Counted from the first letter of the stretch, positions 1-11,733 are shown. The stretch is 64,000 nucleotides of DNA from Dastarcus helophoroides (GCA_028583605.1 CM053333.1:29863302-29927301), one strand, 5' to 3'. The notes: a model not told the origin generated them from the letters alone. Translations and numbers: made by a program.

Positions 1-2
1 TG

Positions 3-2546
3 GTACCTAGTATAGGTATCATTGGATGCGAGGTAATTGTTAATAGTACTGTTTTATTTGTTTTTGCTATTTATATCCCGCCTTCTACACCAACGGTAAT
101 TTATGAACTATTTTTTGATGCTTTTGAAAACTTAACGATTTTTCAAAAAAAATGTAAAATATTAATTTGTGGTGACTTCAATGCAAATAGATACACTACT
201 GATCTAGGTGATACTAAGGTTAGATTAATAAAACATTTTATGGCATTCCTAGATATGAAGCAATATAATACGGTATTGAACGCAAACGGCAGAATGTTAG
301 ATTTGATCATTGGAAATTTCAGTTGTGAGGTTAGTAGGGACGAATTACCATTTGTTACAGAAGATTTTCATCATCCATCATTAATTATGAACTTTCAGTT
401 GAACACAACTCGTACAGAGAATTTTTCTTTCAATACGGACTATAGGGCTTATAACTTCAGGCGAGCTAATTTTCCTCAATTATACAGTCGAATATACCAC
501 ACTGACTGGTCACAATTGCAATCCTACATAGATGTTAATGACGCATGTGAATCTTTTTATACAATATTATACGGAATTATGGATGAATGTGTGCCAAAAT
601 ACAGAAAAAAGAATCGAACTTTTCCACCCTGGTTTACTACAAAAATTAAGAACACGCTGCGATGTAAAGAAGTTGCTTATAAGAATTTTAAAAAATTTGA
701 AAATCATCATTACCTTAATCAGTATAAAACTCTAAGGGCAGAAGTTAAGTAGCAAATGGATTCTGCTTACCAAAATCACATTTCAATAGCGGAAGATGAA
801 ATCACACGTAATCCAACTAAATTTTGGTCATTTGTGCAACTGAAAAGGAGTCGCTCTCGAATTCCTAGAAGTATGATTATTGATAACGAAACTATCGACT
901 CACCACAAGCAGTAGTGGATGGTTTTGCAAAATACTTTGCTAGTGTTTACATAAATTCCAATCCAGAAAATATTAATAAAGATTTTTCATTTTCATCCAG
1001 TAAAATCAACTTAATACAAATTACAGAAGATGATATCTTGCAATCAATAAAAAAATTGAAAAATAAGATGACCGCTGGCATAGATAACATTCCTAACGTA
1101 GTGATTAAAGACTGTGCTAACGTGTTCGCATCTCCACTATGTATTTTGTACAATCTTATTATAAAAACAACTAAATTTCCGGATATATGGAAAACTACTA
1201 GAATATGTCCGATCCTTAAATCAGGAGATGCATCGATGATTAAAAATTATAGAGCTGTAGCTATTTTATGTAATTTTGCTAAGGTATTTGAAATGATTTT
1301 ATATAATAACATTTACACCCATGTGAGTCCAGTAATATCACCAAATCAACATGGTTTTATGTTAAAAAGATCAACAGTCACAAATTTAGCAACCATAAGT
1401 GACTTTATATGCGACAATTTGGATCTAGGAGGACAGGTGGATGTAGTTTACACAGATATACAGAAAGCTTTTGATCAAATAGATCATTATTTACTACTAT
1501 CCAAGTTAAAGGGTTTTGGTTTCACTGAGGATTTAATACTACTGTTCACATCCTACCTGTCTTCCAGAAAACAATTTGTAGAATATGGAAGCCACAAATC
1601 TCAGAGATATATAACAACTTCCGAAGTTCCACAGGGATCAAATCTAGGCCCATTACTCTTTTTAATTTTTATTAATGACATAACTTCTGTCATTGAATGC
1701 GATCATTTGCTATTTACAGACGATCTAAAAATCTACAAAAACATTACTAATATTAGCGATTGCTTTTACTTACAAGAACAACTAAATAGAATTTTAAGCT
1801 GGTGCAATAATAATTTCTTAAAATTAAATATATCCAAATACAAAATAGTAACTTTTACTCGCAAACGGAATTATATATTATTCGACTATAATATCAGTAA
1901 TTACACCCTGGAAAGATGCTCCGAACTGAAAGATCTGGGAGTTGTATTCGACGACAAACTTAGCTTCTCGAGCCATATCTATCATACCACTAAATCCGCT
2001 CACAAGTTACTTGGTTTTTTTTTTAGGCGAAACTGGAATTGTTTTTCAAATATTAGAAGTTTGCAAGTACTGTATTTTTCGTATATTAGATCTAAGATAG
2101 AATATGCAACTTTGATATGGTATCCTATTTACCAAAATAATATAGGGCTAATTGAGTCGACTCAAAGAAAATTTTTAAAATTTATGTTTTTCAAGTCCCA
2201 GGGTTTTTATCATGATAGAGGTATTGACACCAGAATTTTGCTAGATATGTTTAACATGAATTCTTTATGCAATAGGAGAAATTGTATTGTATTAACGTTT
2301 TTATATAACCTACTGCATAATAATATTGACTGTATGTCTTTAATTAATAAGATTTGTTTTTTGGTTCCTCGGCAGCATTCTCGTGGAAATAACTGTTTTT
2401 ATTGTCGAAATTTCCGTACTAACATAATGCGTAGATCACCAATATATAACATGTGTAATGTTTTCAATAGCATTTCGAATTATTGTGATATTAATTGTGA
2501 CCAATTAAAAACTATAATCAGCACATATCTGGAAAGCCGAATATAA
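3..2546 (+). pseudogene. LINE ORF2: endonuclease-reverse transcriptase with one in-frame stop
   Basis: One reading frame is open from position 3 to 2546 except for a single TAG at 750-752. The endonuclease part shows YIPPSTP near 73 and GDFNAN near 171. The RT shows a KNYRAVAIL segment near 1237, TDIQKAFDQIDH near 1454, PQGSNLGP near 1630 and the catalytic box near 1712. That box reads F-T-D-D instead of the usual F-A-D-D; both aspartates are kept. The 5' start lies outside the window. The single stop suggests a fairly young but inactive copy, because ORF2 must be read through as one polyprotein. The product would make nicks and reverse transcribe the element RNA at the target site. Confidence 0.85.
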
Positions 2547-2658
2547 GTTAAGATACATATACATTAATGTTATGTACCGTATAATTTCATTTACTTTTGT
2601 ATTTTAATAGTTTAAATGTTTCCTGTAATTGTGTGTGTACCTGTTGGAAATAAACGTG

Positions 2659-2660
<2 letters not shown>

Positions 2661-2705
<45 letters not shown>

Positions 2706-2706
2706 T
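2661..2706 (+). repeat. (ATTT)n tail of the LINE
   Basis: About eleven ATTT units directly follow the LINE 3' UTR. The run is best read as the element's 3' tail, not as an independent microsatellite. Confidence 0.9.
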
Positions 2707-2861
2707 ATTGTAAGCGTAGGGATATGTTTAAAGCGAATTTAAAGTTTAAATTGAAAACATACGCTATAAAGATGGCACAATGAGTAAAGCGATTGCTTCT
2801 TGCTTGCTAAGTCGCGATTGTAGCGGATTTAAAAACCGCTGCCAATCGAGTTTTGTCTTAA

Positions 2862-3389
2862 TGCCAGGTTTACACGTGCATGGTTTTGCTGGTGCGATTG
2901 GCTACTTGCACTCCAGTTCCGAAACCAGTAGGTGTGTAAACATTTACTGGCGCACCAGTATTGCCATGTGTGCAGAGATGCAAAAAGTAAGTAGTGTGCT
3001 GCTTAGTTTTTATGTGTCAGTTTCAGTTTTGATGCAAGTAGCAATAGTGTCAAAGTCAAAAATTGAAGAAGATGAATAAAGGGTGGAATTCACAGTTGAC
3101 ATTTAAGTTTTTAGAAGCGTATCAGACTAATCTTTGCCTTTGGGGTGTGTTTTCTAACGATTATAAGAACAGATATTTGCGAGAAAATGCATATGAACAC
3201 ATTTCAAAAACAATGAATTTGAAGAGTTTTGATTCTGCTGCAGTGAAATCAAATTTTTCAACTTTTACTACTTCTTTGCAGGCGTTACGTAGAAGTTGAT
3301 TTAACATGTTAACAAAGCACAATGCACCAATTAACTGACACTGGCGGTTCTATTGGCGCCAGCACAATCATGCACGTGTAAACCCGGCA
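2862..3389 (+). mobile_element. Short PIF/Harbinger element with TAA target duplication
   Basis: The ends are inverted repeats about 35 bp long: TGCCAGGTTTACACGTGCAT on the left, and TGCCGGGTTTACACGTGCAT read inward from the right. The 528-bp element is flanked by TAA on both sides (2859-2861 and 3390-3392), the TWA-type 3-bp duplication of the PIF/Harbinger superfamily. It has no room for a transposase, so it is non-autonomous. It keeps part of a MADF/Myb-like ORF, the second protein typical of Harbinger elements. The arms differ at a few bases, so it is not brand new. Confidence 0.8.
3072..3299 (+). pseudogene. MADF (Myb/SANT-like) domain fragment of Harbinger
   Basis: The frame encodes a MADF-like pattern: an aromatic-rich first helix (FLEAYQTNLCLWGVFSNDYK), a basic second part (NRYLRENAYEHISKTM) and a third helix with FDSAAVKSNFSTF. 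In Harbinger elements the MADF/Myb-like protein binds DNA and helps bring the transposase to the nucleus and to the termini. Here only about 76 residues remain, with a stop straight after the domain. The ATG at 3072 is the first in frame. It lies wholly inside the element, so it is a remnant and not a host gene. Confidence 0.6.
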
Positions 3390-3392
3390 TAA

Positions 3393-4729
3393 CTCGTAGC
3401 TACAAAATGCTATTAAAATGAGAGTATGTTGGTATCTAAAATTAGCGTGAGGGTAACGGAAACAATAATTTTTCGTCCTATTAAAAATGGCTTAACGCAT
3501 TTAAAGAAGTTTTCACTTCAATAAATTACAATAATTAAATATTGAGATGCTTGATCTAACAAATCATTTATTTGAACACCAGGTTTCACGTTGGCAGAAG
3601 TGCTTTGAAGAATGACTTACAATTAGTCGACCTGAAATCTGTATACAATATAGCGGTTGCAGCGAAGGTTGCTTTAAAAAATCTATAAGCAAATCATAAT
3701 ATCACTAGCAGCAGAAACAATACCTGCTACACAAATATATTGACATTTCGCACCCTTACTTTGTAGAATTCTTCAACAATCATAACTATTCAACTTTATT
3801 ACCAAAACAACAAGAGGTATTAAAAATTCCGCAGTCGTAGCAAATATTTATAGAAATATCTTAGAATATTTGCTGTTGTTTTAATTGTTAATAAAATTTA
3901 ATAGTTTATGAACACAAACATATCGCAAGTATCTGAATGATATGACTTCCGACCGCGATCCTGTTCAAGTCAACATGTCGTAAAGTACAAGATACATTTA
4001 CTTTGACAATATTCAAGTTGCCTTTTACCGAGGCAGCACTACTTCAATAAGTAATAGACTAGAATCATTGGGAAACAATGGCTTTATCGATTCATCAAAT
4101 GTATTTACTTTGTCAGACATTGCACAAAGCCTATGTAGTAGGTTTCAATGAAATACATGGATGAAATCTGAGTCCAATAAAGAAAACCCAGGTTTCACTA
4201 CATAAACACTCTTTACGACATTTGTTCAGGGATGATATGCAAGAGGGAAATTCCATTTCTTGTGGGAATTCTAAACTCAAACGGGAAAGAGGAAGTTTTT
4301 GGCAGAAGGAGAAATTTTTTAGTATAAATTTTTGGGTGCCCAGCAATACGCGTTTTACGAAAATTTTGAGATAATTATAGCTAATAAACGGCATTTTTTA
4401 TATAATTATAAACAGGGTGTCCACCTACTGAGGAATAGTAAGATATCTTAGTAATAACTAAAGTCACGGAAAACTTTAAAGAGCAATTTGTGCACTTTTT
4501 AAAAGCTTTACAACATTAAAATATGACGGAGTATATGGGGTGTTTAACTTTGCCTTAACGACCACCAACTTCGTATTTTGAAATCACAACCTGTATTTTT
4601 TATTCGATTTTCTGATTTCTTATAAAAAATGAAAGGTTGTTGAAAAAAAGTTTTTTCCAATATCCAATATTTTTTGAGTTATTCAGATGTACAAAAAAAG
4701 CAATTTACCGCGTACTGTAAAATAAAAAA
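3393..4729. other. No gene seen, AT-rich spacer
   Basis: I find no open frame with a recognisable motif and no clear repeat boundary. An 87-codon minus frame at 4131-4394 has no family features. At about 4410 there is an ACAGGGTGTCC motif, common at the edges of insect DNA-transposon repeats, but no partner end was found. Confidence 0.5.
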
Positions 4730-4862
4730 CTGGGCAGTTATGGGGACTACTGACAGAAGTAAAAACTTAAAACTATGATATAACAAATTTCAAGATATTT
4801 CAAAAAAAATCTTTTTTTCAACGATTTCAGTTGAACAGAAGTACAAATAATTGAGGGTGGCG
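4730..4862 (+). repeat. Dispersed repeat family A, copy 1
   Basis: The block containing GGGCAGTTATGGGGACT, CAAGATATTTCAAAAAAAAT and TACAAATAATTGAGGG recurs at about 63187-63335. A partial copy lies at 42795-42860 with more of it near 43030. Two of the three copies are followed within a few hundred bases by GGATAATCGAGG-like Tigger terminal sequence. It is therefore probably the terminal non-coding part of a Tigger-type transposon; that last point is inference. Confidence 0.6.
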
Positions 4863-5130
4863 CCCCCACATACACCCCTCCCAATTTCTTTATATATTTT
4901 CATGTTACCCCCAATTTTTTTTATATATTTTTATTTTATCCCCCTCCAATTTTATCACTCCTCGCCCATTTTTCTTTTTTACATATTTTCATGGTGTCTT
5001 CCCCCATTTTTTCACCCTCCCATCTTTTCATTCTCCCATTTTTATTCTTCATATTTTAATTTGGCTTTCCTCCAATTTTTCTTTTTTATATTTTCATTTT
5101 GACCCCCAAATATTTCTTTTTTAAGTTTTC
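4863..5130. repeat. Pyrimidine-rich low-complexity stretch
   Basis: About 270 bases are made almost only of C and T runs with short A stretches, repeating a loose CCCCCAATTTTTCTTTT-like theme. The 83-codon plus frame here is a composition artefact (Phe/Pro/Ser/Leu only). Confidence 0.7.
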
Positions 5131-5280
5131 ATCCGAATAAGCAGGTGCTGGTTTAGCCAGATGTTGGATTATCCGAGAGTTGGAAAGGTTTTAGGAATTG
5201 TTACTAAATGTCTGGAGTGGCGCAGTGGTAGAGCAATCGACTAGTAGTTTAAGTAGTTAAAATTGCTCTTTTTGGTAACG

Positions 5281-5282
<2 letters not shown>

Positions 5283-5313
<31 letters not shown>
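5283..5313. repeat. (AT)n microsatellite next to a tRNA-like A box
   Basis: A pure AT dinucleotide run. About 60 bases upstream, GTGGCGCAGTGGTAGAGC resembles a tRNA A box, as found at the head of tRNA-derived SINEs. No B box follows, so no tRNA or SINE is claimed. Confidence 0.7.
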
Positions 5314-5315
<2 letters not shown>

Positions 5316-5487
5316 ATATTGCCAATCAACAATTATATATACAAAAAAAATTATACTACAAGATGGGTGCACAGAAAAATTAAGTTTCAATTAACATATC
5401 GCGTGAGGTATCATTTGAAAAGTCTACCTTTAAGGATACCAAAATATTTTTTTTTAAATAATTTTTAATTCAACTATTTTAATGATA

Positions 5488-7000
5488 GAGTTCAAAATTT
5501 GTAAGAAACGACCATTCCCCTCCTCTGATCCCATTGAACAACTTACCAGATGGACAGAATATTTTGCTGAATGTCCTAATACAGGATATACTTCTTCCGG
5601 GATTGGACCGTGTCAAAGAACTACTAAAAGTGTTCAACGTTTCGCCCAACACTTTTAGTAGTTCTTTGACACGGTCCAATCCCGGAAGAAGTATATCCTG
5701 TGCCGACTCTGGCCGTGGAAGCTTTCGTTATCGAATATCTTAATGCACAACTACCAGCAGATAAAGAAGAAATAGAACTAGAACCACCTAAAGCACAGCG
5801 TCGCCTTAGGATAAATGTAAATGTTCCTACCGAGGCAGAAATAAAGCTACCAATATCCCAACAGAAATCCGGTAAAGTTCCAGGACCAGACAATCTTCCT
5901 CCCGAAATTTTCAATGCTTGTCCAGGTGTCATAGCCAACCTCATAACGTCAATTATAAAAACTGTATTTGTACCAGAACAACTTCCGGAAGAATGGAAAG
6001 ATGGGCTAATAATTAAACTGCCAAAGAAGGATGACTTGAGCGAGAGTCGCAATTGGCGATGAATCACAATCTTAAACACCATTAATAAACTTACTGCCAT
6101 CATAATACACAACCGTCTCTCAGAAGCAGTAAAACCAGCTCTCAGACAAGAGCAAGCATGATTCAGACCCAATAGGTCATGTGTTGACTAGATCAACACT
6201 CATGATTATTAAACAGTCACAGGGATTCAGGTTCCTATTATATTTACTGTTTATAGATTTTGAGAGAGCTTTTGATACACCACAGCATACGGTTATCTGA
6301 TGTGCTCTTCAGGAGAAGGGTGTACCAACCAAAATAATTAACATCATGAAAGCTCTCTACAACCAAGATTACTGTCGTGTTATACACAAAGGAAAAGGAG
6401 AGAAGATACCAGTCACGAAAGGGGTAAAACAAGGCTGCATACTATCTCCAATATTATTTAATATGGTATTTGATTCCGTTCTCCAGAAAGCAAGCACGGC
6501 AGAGAGAGGAATAAGATGGAAACTTACAACAGAGAATCTGGATTATGCGGACGATATCTGTTTACTATCCCACACCTTCAACAATATGGCAGAAAAATTA
6601 ATGCTCTGAAAAGAGAAGCAGAGAAGGTGAATTTGAAAATCAATACAAACAAAACCAAAGAAATCTGGTTAAATACGGCCAATGAAGCAAACCTATACAT
6701 TAACAACAATCTGATAGAAAAAGTAGATGATTTTGTATATCTCGGAAGCATAGTCAATCACACGGGTGGCACTGACAGAGATATGGACGAGCGAATATAA
6801 AAGCACGTAGCGCGTTTGGATTATTGAATCCAATTTGGCGTTCTAGAATTTATACAAACTAACTAACACTAAGTCAATAACCAACAAGCTGCAAGTATTT
6901 GTATACAGGTGCCTACGCAAGATAATACATATTTGGTAGCCGACGAAGAACTTTGGAGCAGAACTAAGCAGAAAAGAAACAAACGACAACTGTTTATTTT
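5488..7000 (+). pseudogene. RTE-like LINE, decayed endonuclease-reverse transcriptase
   Basis: Successive frames together cover an RT of the type usually annotated as endonuclease-reverse transcriptase. Near 5541 is a QLTRWTEYF-like linker. Around 5880-6056 is GKVPGPDNLPPEIFN followed by LPKKDDLSESRNWR. Near 6256 is DFERAFDTPQH. From 6346 come KGVKQGCILSPILFNMVFD and LDYADDICLL, whose catalytic YADD is intact. From 6720 come VDDFVYLGSIVNHTGG and then EELWSRTKQK near 6950. Stops and frameshifts break it at least at 6060, 6145, 6187, 6300, 6607 and 6798. Near the 5' end it is interrupted by a perfect inverted duplication. RTE clade membership is inferred. Confidence 0.75.
5581..5701. repeat. 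Perfect 54-bp inverted repeat with 13-bp loop
   Basis: Positions 5581-5634 are the exact reverse complement of 5648-5701, with a 13-base spacer at 5635-5647 (CAACGTTTCGCCC). An arm segment (GGACCGTGTCAAAGAACTAC) plus the CGTTTCG of the spacer resembles 21283-21325, so the arm comes from a dispersed repeat and not from the LINE around it. The perfect match implies very recent inversion-duplication, or an assembly or foldback artefact. Transcribed, it would form a 54-bp hairpin. Confidence 0.9.
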
Positions 7001-7353
7001 GCATGTATTTGTAAAGAAACAACGGATATGTCTCATGAACCAATTTTTTGATACAAGCTTCCAAACTTTAAATTTCAACAAATTCGACTTTTATAAGTCA
7101 AAAATTGCTAAATATATGTTTAGAGGTAAAAAAAGGTATGAACAGTCGTTTATTGGTTGATTAGATTTCCAAAAACTGATTTGCTCAGACATTTTCGTTA
7201 AAGTTTACCCCCTCCAGTGACACTTAAAAAAATTAATTGTTTTTTTTTTAATTTCTAGGTTTAGAAATGATTTTGATGACGTTGGTGCATTAAATTATAA
7301 TGGATTTAATTAATTACCTCTGGTGAATAATTAACAATTTTGTCCAATTTAAA
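7001..7353. other. No gene seen between LINE and Tigger
   Basis: AT-rich sequence without recognisable motifs. The 83-codon plus frame at 6909-7160 starts in the LINE tail and runs into this spacer. Confidence 0.5.
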
Positions 7354-7355
7354 TA

Positions 7356-9433
7356 CAGTAATACCCCGGACTTACGCGGTAGGTGGGTCCGAGCAATTGC
7401 CGAGTAAGTCGAATTCGCGTAAGTCGGGGTTCAACTTTGCATATAAATACATATAAAGTATGTTTAATGGGGACCAGAGTTTAAAGAAAACAATAATTTA
7501 GAAGAAAAATGTTTAATAAAGTGTAAGATAATAAAGCAATTTACATTGTTATGAATAAAGTAACCTAAACCGAAGTTATTTTGATGTCGAAGGCTTCATA
7601 TATTCTTACAATGTTGCCTGACGAGTTAAGTTTTTCTTCTTCTCACGCAAAATTTCCTCGTAGCATACCAGTAATTTTTTTATTCCCCGTTTTGTAGTAG
7701 AAACGCGTGCTTCATTAGAATCTATTTTTTCTAAAATTTGTAACCCCTTTTCAATTGAATTGAGTTCTTCTGTTAAGTTTGCAATTATCATTTGATTTAC
7801 CGATTCAACTGGGTCTAGCGAATCAGTTTGTTCAATGTCTTGCTCATACTTACGTATTTCTATAACCTCGTCAATTGTTAGCTCTTGATTGTGTGAATCT
7901 AGGAATTCTTGAACATCATCATGATCGACCTCTAAATTTAATTGTTTGGCGATATCGACCACTTCTTCTATTATGCTATCGATTTGTTCAGGATCTGAAA
8001 CTGATTCTCCTTGGGTTTCAGTGGTGAAAAAAAATGGACACAGTTTTTTCCAGACACCATTCAAAGTTTTTTGTGTAACCTCATTCCAAGATTGTCCAAT
8101 AATTCTTGCAGCATCTAAAAGATTGAATTGCTTCCAAAAGTCTTTAACAGAAAGCTCATTGTTTTGTCTCATAGCTTCATGTAGTTGTGCAAATGACCGC
8201 CTTGTGTAGTAAGCTGTAAATGTTTTAATGACTCCCTGGTCCATTGGTTGAAGCAAGCTGGTAGTGTTCGGTGGCAAAAATACAACTTCCACTCGTGGAT
8301 CGAAATTAATTAGAGTTGCGGAAGGATGACCTGGTGTCAATTAGTAGCATCACTTTAAATGGGATTTCTTTTAATTGGCAGTAACGTTCGACTTCAGGAG
8401 TAAATAAACCAGTCTTCAAAAAGAGAAGCTGTCACACAAGCTTTCGCATTAGACTTCCAAATGACAGGCAAACCAGCTTTGGATTTATTTTTTAAGGCTC
8501 TTGGATTTTTTGAGCGATAAACTAAGAAAGGTTTCAATTTACAATCTCCAGCTGCATTCGCACCAACCATCACTGTCAATTGATCTTTGGCGGCTTTAAA
8601 ACCTGGAAAAGTTTTCTCTTCAAGCGCAATAAAAGTTCTTTTAAGCATTTTCTTCCAAAAAAGACGGTTTCATCTACGTTGAAAATGGTTTGGCTAGTGT
8701 AGCCACCTTCGTCATTGTTTTGAGTTTTTCTGGATAGAGAGATGCAGCTTCTTTATCAGCGCTTGCCGCTTCTCCATTCTCTGCAATGGTATGCCAATTA
8801 CAACGAATCTTAAATCGGCTGAACCAGCCGTTACTAGCTTTAAACACTTCATTTTTAGCCGCCTCCCCAGCTTCTTCTTTTAGTTTTTCAAAAACCTGCT
8901 TTGCTTGAAAGCACACTGTATTTTGATCAACAGGACAATTTTTCACTCTTACTTGATTATCACACCATGACTCTAGCAATGTTTCCATCTGTGCGATAAT
9001 ACCGTGACGCTTACGGATGATACTTGAATTCAAAGATTGAGAGTCTTTCACAGCGTTCATAATTTTTTCTTTACCTTTTATAACCGTTCGGACTATTGAT
9101 TCCGGTAGGTCAAATTTCTTTGCCAATTCACAAATTTTAATTTTTGCTTCAAAGTCTTTAATTATATTCAGTTTACACTCCAAAGACGGTGTTTTTCTTT
9201 TCTTGTTAGGGTCAAATGACTCATTTTTCGTTCTTTTAGATGACATATATAGAGATTATAAGTAAAACGCACTGCCCACGTAAAACAATTCCACGCGGAA
9301 CACGTTAAAACCTGTCGCAAACTAAACACTGAGAGGGCGGAGCGAGAGAGCCGATGCGCGCGGCAATCAAAATGAAAAACCGCGTATCTCCGAATTCACG
9401 AAAAACGGGGTAGCGTAAGTCGGGGTATTACTG
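7356..9433 (-). mobile_element. Tigger/pogo DNA transposon (copy 1)
   Basis: The ends are inverted repeats: CAGTAATACCCCGGACTTACG on the left, and CAGTAATACCCCGACTTACG read inward from the right. TA duplications flank it at 7354-7355 and 9434-9435. The length (2078 bp) fits pogo-type elements of the Tc1/mariner superfamily. A decayed transposase fills the minus strand. It would have moved by DDE cut-and-paste into TA sites. Confidence 0.9.
7606..9246 (-). pseudogene. Tigger transposase, frameshifted
   Basis: The ATG is at 9246. The N-terminal part has a CENP-B-type helix-turn-helix (LECKLNIIKDFEAKIKICEL) and a second basic DNA-binding half with WFSRFKIRCNWH. The DDE core survives in pieces: NVDET near 8668 in a shifted frame, GANAAGDCKLKPFLVYRSKN, a LLID element near 8350, and PPNTTSLLQPMDQG near 8260, whose MDQG supplies the third aspartate. 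The frame is broken at roughly 8700, 8650, 8400 and 8345 by small indels. The C-terminal 244-codon frame (8340-7606) is the longest open piece. The three catalytic Asp positions can all still be located, but no single frame joins them. Confidence 0.85.
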
Positions 9434-9435
9434 TA

Positions 9436-11286
9436 CTGCAACCCCTACAGTGGATAGTTATATGTGGCCTTTACATAATTATAACCAGTGTACTGTACCA
9501 TTGAAAAACAATTTATGATGGAAATTTTGCTAGTGGTTTCTTTTTTTAACAATTGCATTGATGCAATCCTAATATATTAAGCCATTAATGTACCCTTCCC
9601 ATTGAAGTATTTAATGCCGAAATTTAAATTGGATTAATTTCTCAATTTAGAAGCTAATATCTCGTTAACAATGAAAATAACATGTGATAAAATTATATCA
9701 TTTTGGAATTATCCCGGAAAACCTACTTTTAAATACAAAATAATACAGGGTGTTTCATTTTTAAAAAAATGACAGGAGTACATGGAATTAGAACGTTCAA
9801 CGAAGCTACGGAAGTCCCGATTTAGGGCTAGTTGTTTTCGAGAGACTAACGATAAATTACAAGGATTATTGATGAATATTGAAATTTAACCCCAGATGTG
9901 CAGCCACAAGTAATGTTAGAGATGCCTTTAAAGCTAGAATATACCATTGTATGTCGCTCAGCGGAAGTCAATTTGAGCACATAATATTTTTTTTTCGTTA
10001 AAATTAAATGATAATAAAATAGGTAAAGCTGATGCAATGTTTCATTTATTCGATGTATATAATTATTTGTTCTCTCTTTCTAACGTCATTACATTGACTT
10101 GCATTTAGATGCAAATGGTCTAACGCTTACTAAATTATTTGATAAAAACGCTTTTGCAGTTCTGCTAAGTTAATATAGCAAACTGCTGTTTACATAATTT
10201 TTCCATTTCAGCACTCAGAACATTCGACGGGAGATTGGTTAAATGAATACAAATAAAAATAATTTAACACCGCAAATTAAGTACAATTTACGTCTACATT
10301 AAATGATAAAATGCTTACACGGTGTGTTATACTTAATAAATCATGTATTATGTATCTAGGGAAAAGAGGGTATAATTTAAAAAGGATTTATAAAATGTGA
10401 AAGGGAAGCAACGAGCAAATAATATTATTAACTGAAATTGGAAACAGCTTTTAAATATCATGTTTAATGCAAGAAAAAAGTGAATTTCTTTAGCGCTTTC
10501 CTATACTACAGGGAACTATTGAAGTATTTTCTAAAAGTCTTGACTTTTTTTGAACATTTCAAAATGCAGTCCTATGTAATTGCTTCTGATTTTTTAATTT
10601 TTCGAAAGAAATGTATTTTTCTTCACAATGAGTACACAGGGTCTGGTTTTTTTCTTGTGGAATACCCTATATTATTCTTAGAAATTTGGATTTTGCTAGT
10701 TTTCCAGGATCCAAATATATACAGATACAAAATTGTTATTATACTCCATCAACAAATAAGCAATTTAGATATTTGCAATCGAAAAATTTAATTATGATAA
10801 TTAATCATTATTAATATTATAATAAACAAATAAATATAAAAACTACATACACTTACTTTTAGTACAAATCCTCCTCCGCATGGGAACCATCGTTTTCGAT
10901 GCATTTATTGCATAGTCACAGAAAGTTATAAATTATAACTTAGGCATGAAAGATAAATTTCTAATAACTACCGTATCTTAATTGAAATAACTGATCAAAA
11001 GTAAACTTTAGGTTGACACATTAGTTTGACAAGAGTTAGCCAATTTATTTTTCAAATCATCCAATATTATCCAAAACTTTCCATCAAAATTACATGTAAA
11101 GAAGTAATTCTTTAATGGCATATAAATCGCCTATTTGTGGATGGAGAATATATGTTACATTAGAAGATTTAGAATAAGGACTTGTCTTACATTTATAATA
11201 AAAAGAATAAGCTCATCGGTCTACCTACTTAAAGTATCAAAGTACCCATATTTACCCGTTTGTTCCCAAGGTTACGGTAACGCAAC
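9436..11286. other. No gene seen; scattered transposon-end motifs
   Basis: AT-rich sequence. ATACAGGGTGTTTCATTTTT at about 9745 and ACAGGGTCTGG near 10638 with AATACCCTATA near 10662 look like insect DNA-transposon termini, but I cannot pair them securely. Open frames at 9846-10037 (minus) and 10480-10791 (plus) have no family features. Confidence 0.4.
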
Positions 11287-11290
11287 ATAC

Positions 11291-11729
11291 TGTTGCGGGC
11301 TATCGGTGCGAATGATTATTACGCCGTGAATTATAACCACTTTATTTCCAAACTGAACTCGGAACACTACAATTGTAAGTCACTTACACTATTTAATTAA
11401 CTTCTATCTAACTACCTGCCTAGCTAACTGACTGACTGCCTGACTCGAGAGAAAGGCGACCGCCCTTATATAGTTTTCGCTTCCGGGTTTTAGAAAAATC
11501 CAGCAGATAGGGCTTATCGTTTGCTGAAAATTTCTAGAACCCGAACCAGAGATCTATATAAAGAGAGTCCGGTTGGCTTTCCCTTAATCAATCAGTCAGT
11601 CAGTGTAGTTGGTGAGTTAGTAGTTAGAAGTCAATAAGTGAGTTAATTATTCAGTTTTAGTGTTCCTAGTTTAGTTTGAAAATAAAGTTTGTACAATTCA
11701 ACAAGTGTTAATAATTATAACGCGTAACA
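11291..11729. mobile_element. Head-to-head chimeric LTR of the Gypsy family, with ATAC target duplication
   Basis: Bases 11291 to about 11535 are the 3' half of the family LTR in minus orientation. About 11531 to 11729 are the 3' half in plus orientation. The switch falls in TTTCTAGAA, a palindromic motif close to an inverted repeat inside the LTR. Both outer ends are therefore the U5-type end (TGTTGCG... and ...CGTAACA). ATAC stands immediately outside each end (11287-11290 and 11730-11733), so the inverted dimer appears to have integrated as one unit. Confidence 0.8.
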
Positions 11730-11733
11730 ATAC

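Larger units (their letters stand above)
1..2706 (+). mobile_element. Non-LTR retrotransposon, Jockey/CR1-like, 3' part
   Basis: This is the 3' portion of a LINE that enters from the left edge of the window. It carries the end of an apurinic-type endonuclease domain, a reverse transcriptase, a short 3' UTR with AATAAA near 2648, and a terminal run of ATTT units. A tetranucleotide tail of this kind marks the 3' end of several LINE clades and is the likely reverse-transcription start. The clade is inferred from the general look of the RT (PQGSNLGPLLFLIFINDI). A phylogeny would be needed to separate Jockey from CR1. Confidence 0.85.

Noticed and set aside
4131..4394. 87-codon minus frame as a small gene
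   Set aside because: No conserved pattern, no splice signals and no repeat support; chance is sufficient in AT-rich DNA.
5218..5245. Possible tRNA gene (GTGGCGCAGTGGTAGAGC)
   Set aside because: No B box, no T-arm and no acceptor stem follow.
10850..10930. Minus-strand donor GTAAGTGT with an open segment upstream
   Set aside because: No acceptor gives an open frame and the peptide has no likeness to the expected continuation.
11225..11290. Possible next exon of the NWD-like gene on the minus strand with a KYGYFDTLSR-like reading
   Set aside because: Frames around it carry stops, the splice sites are weak and it abuts an LTR; similarity is too short to trust.
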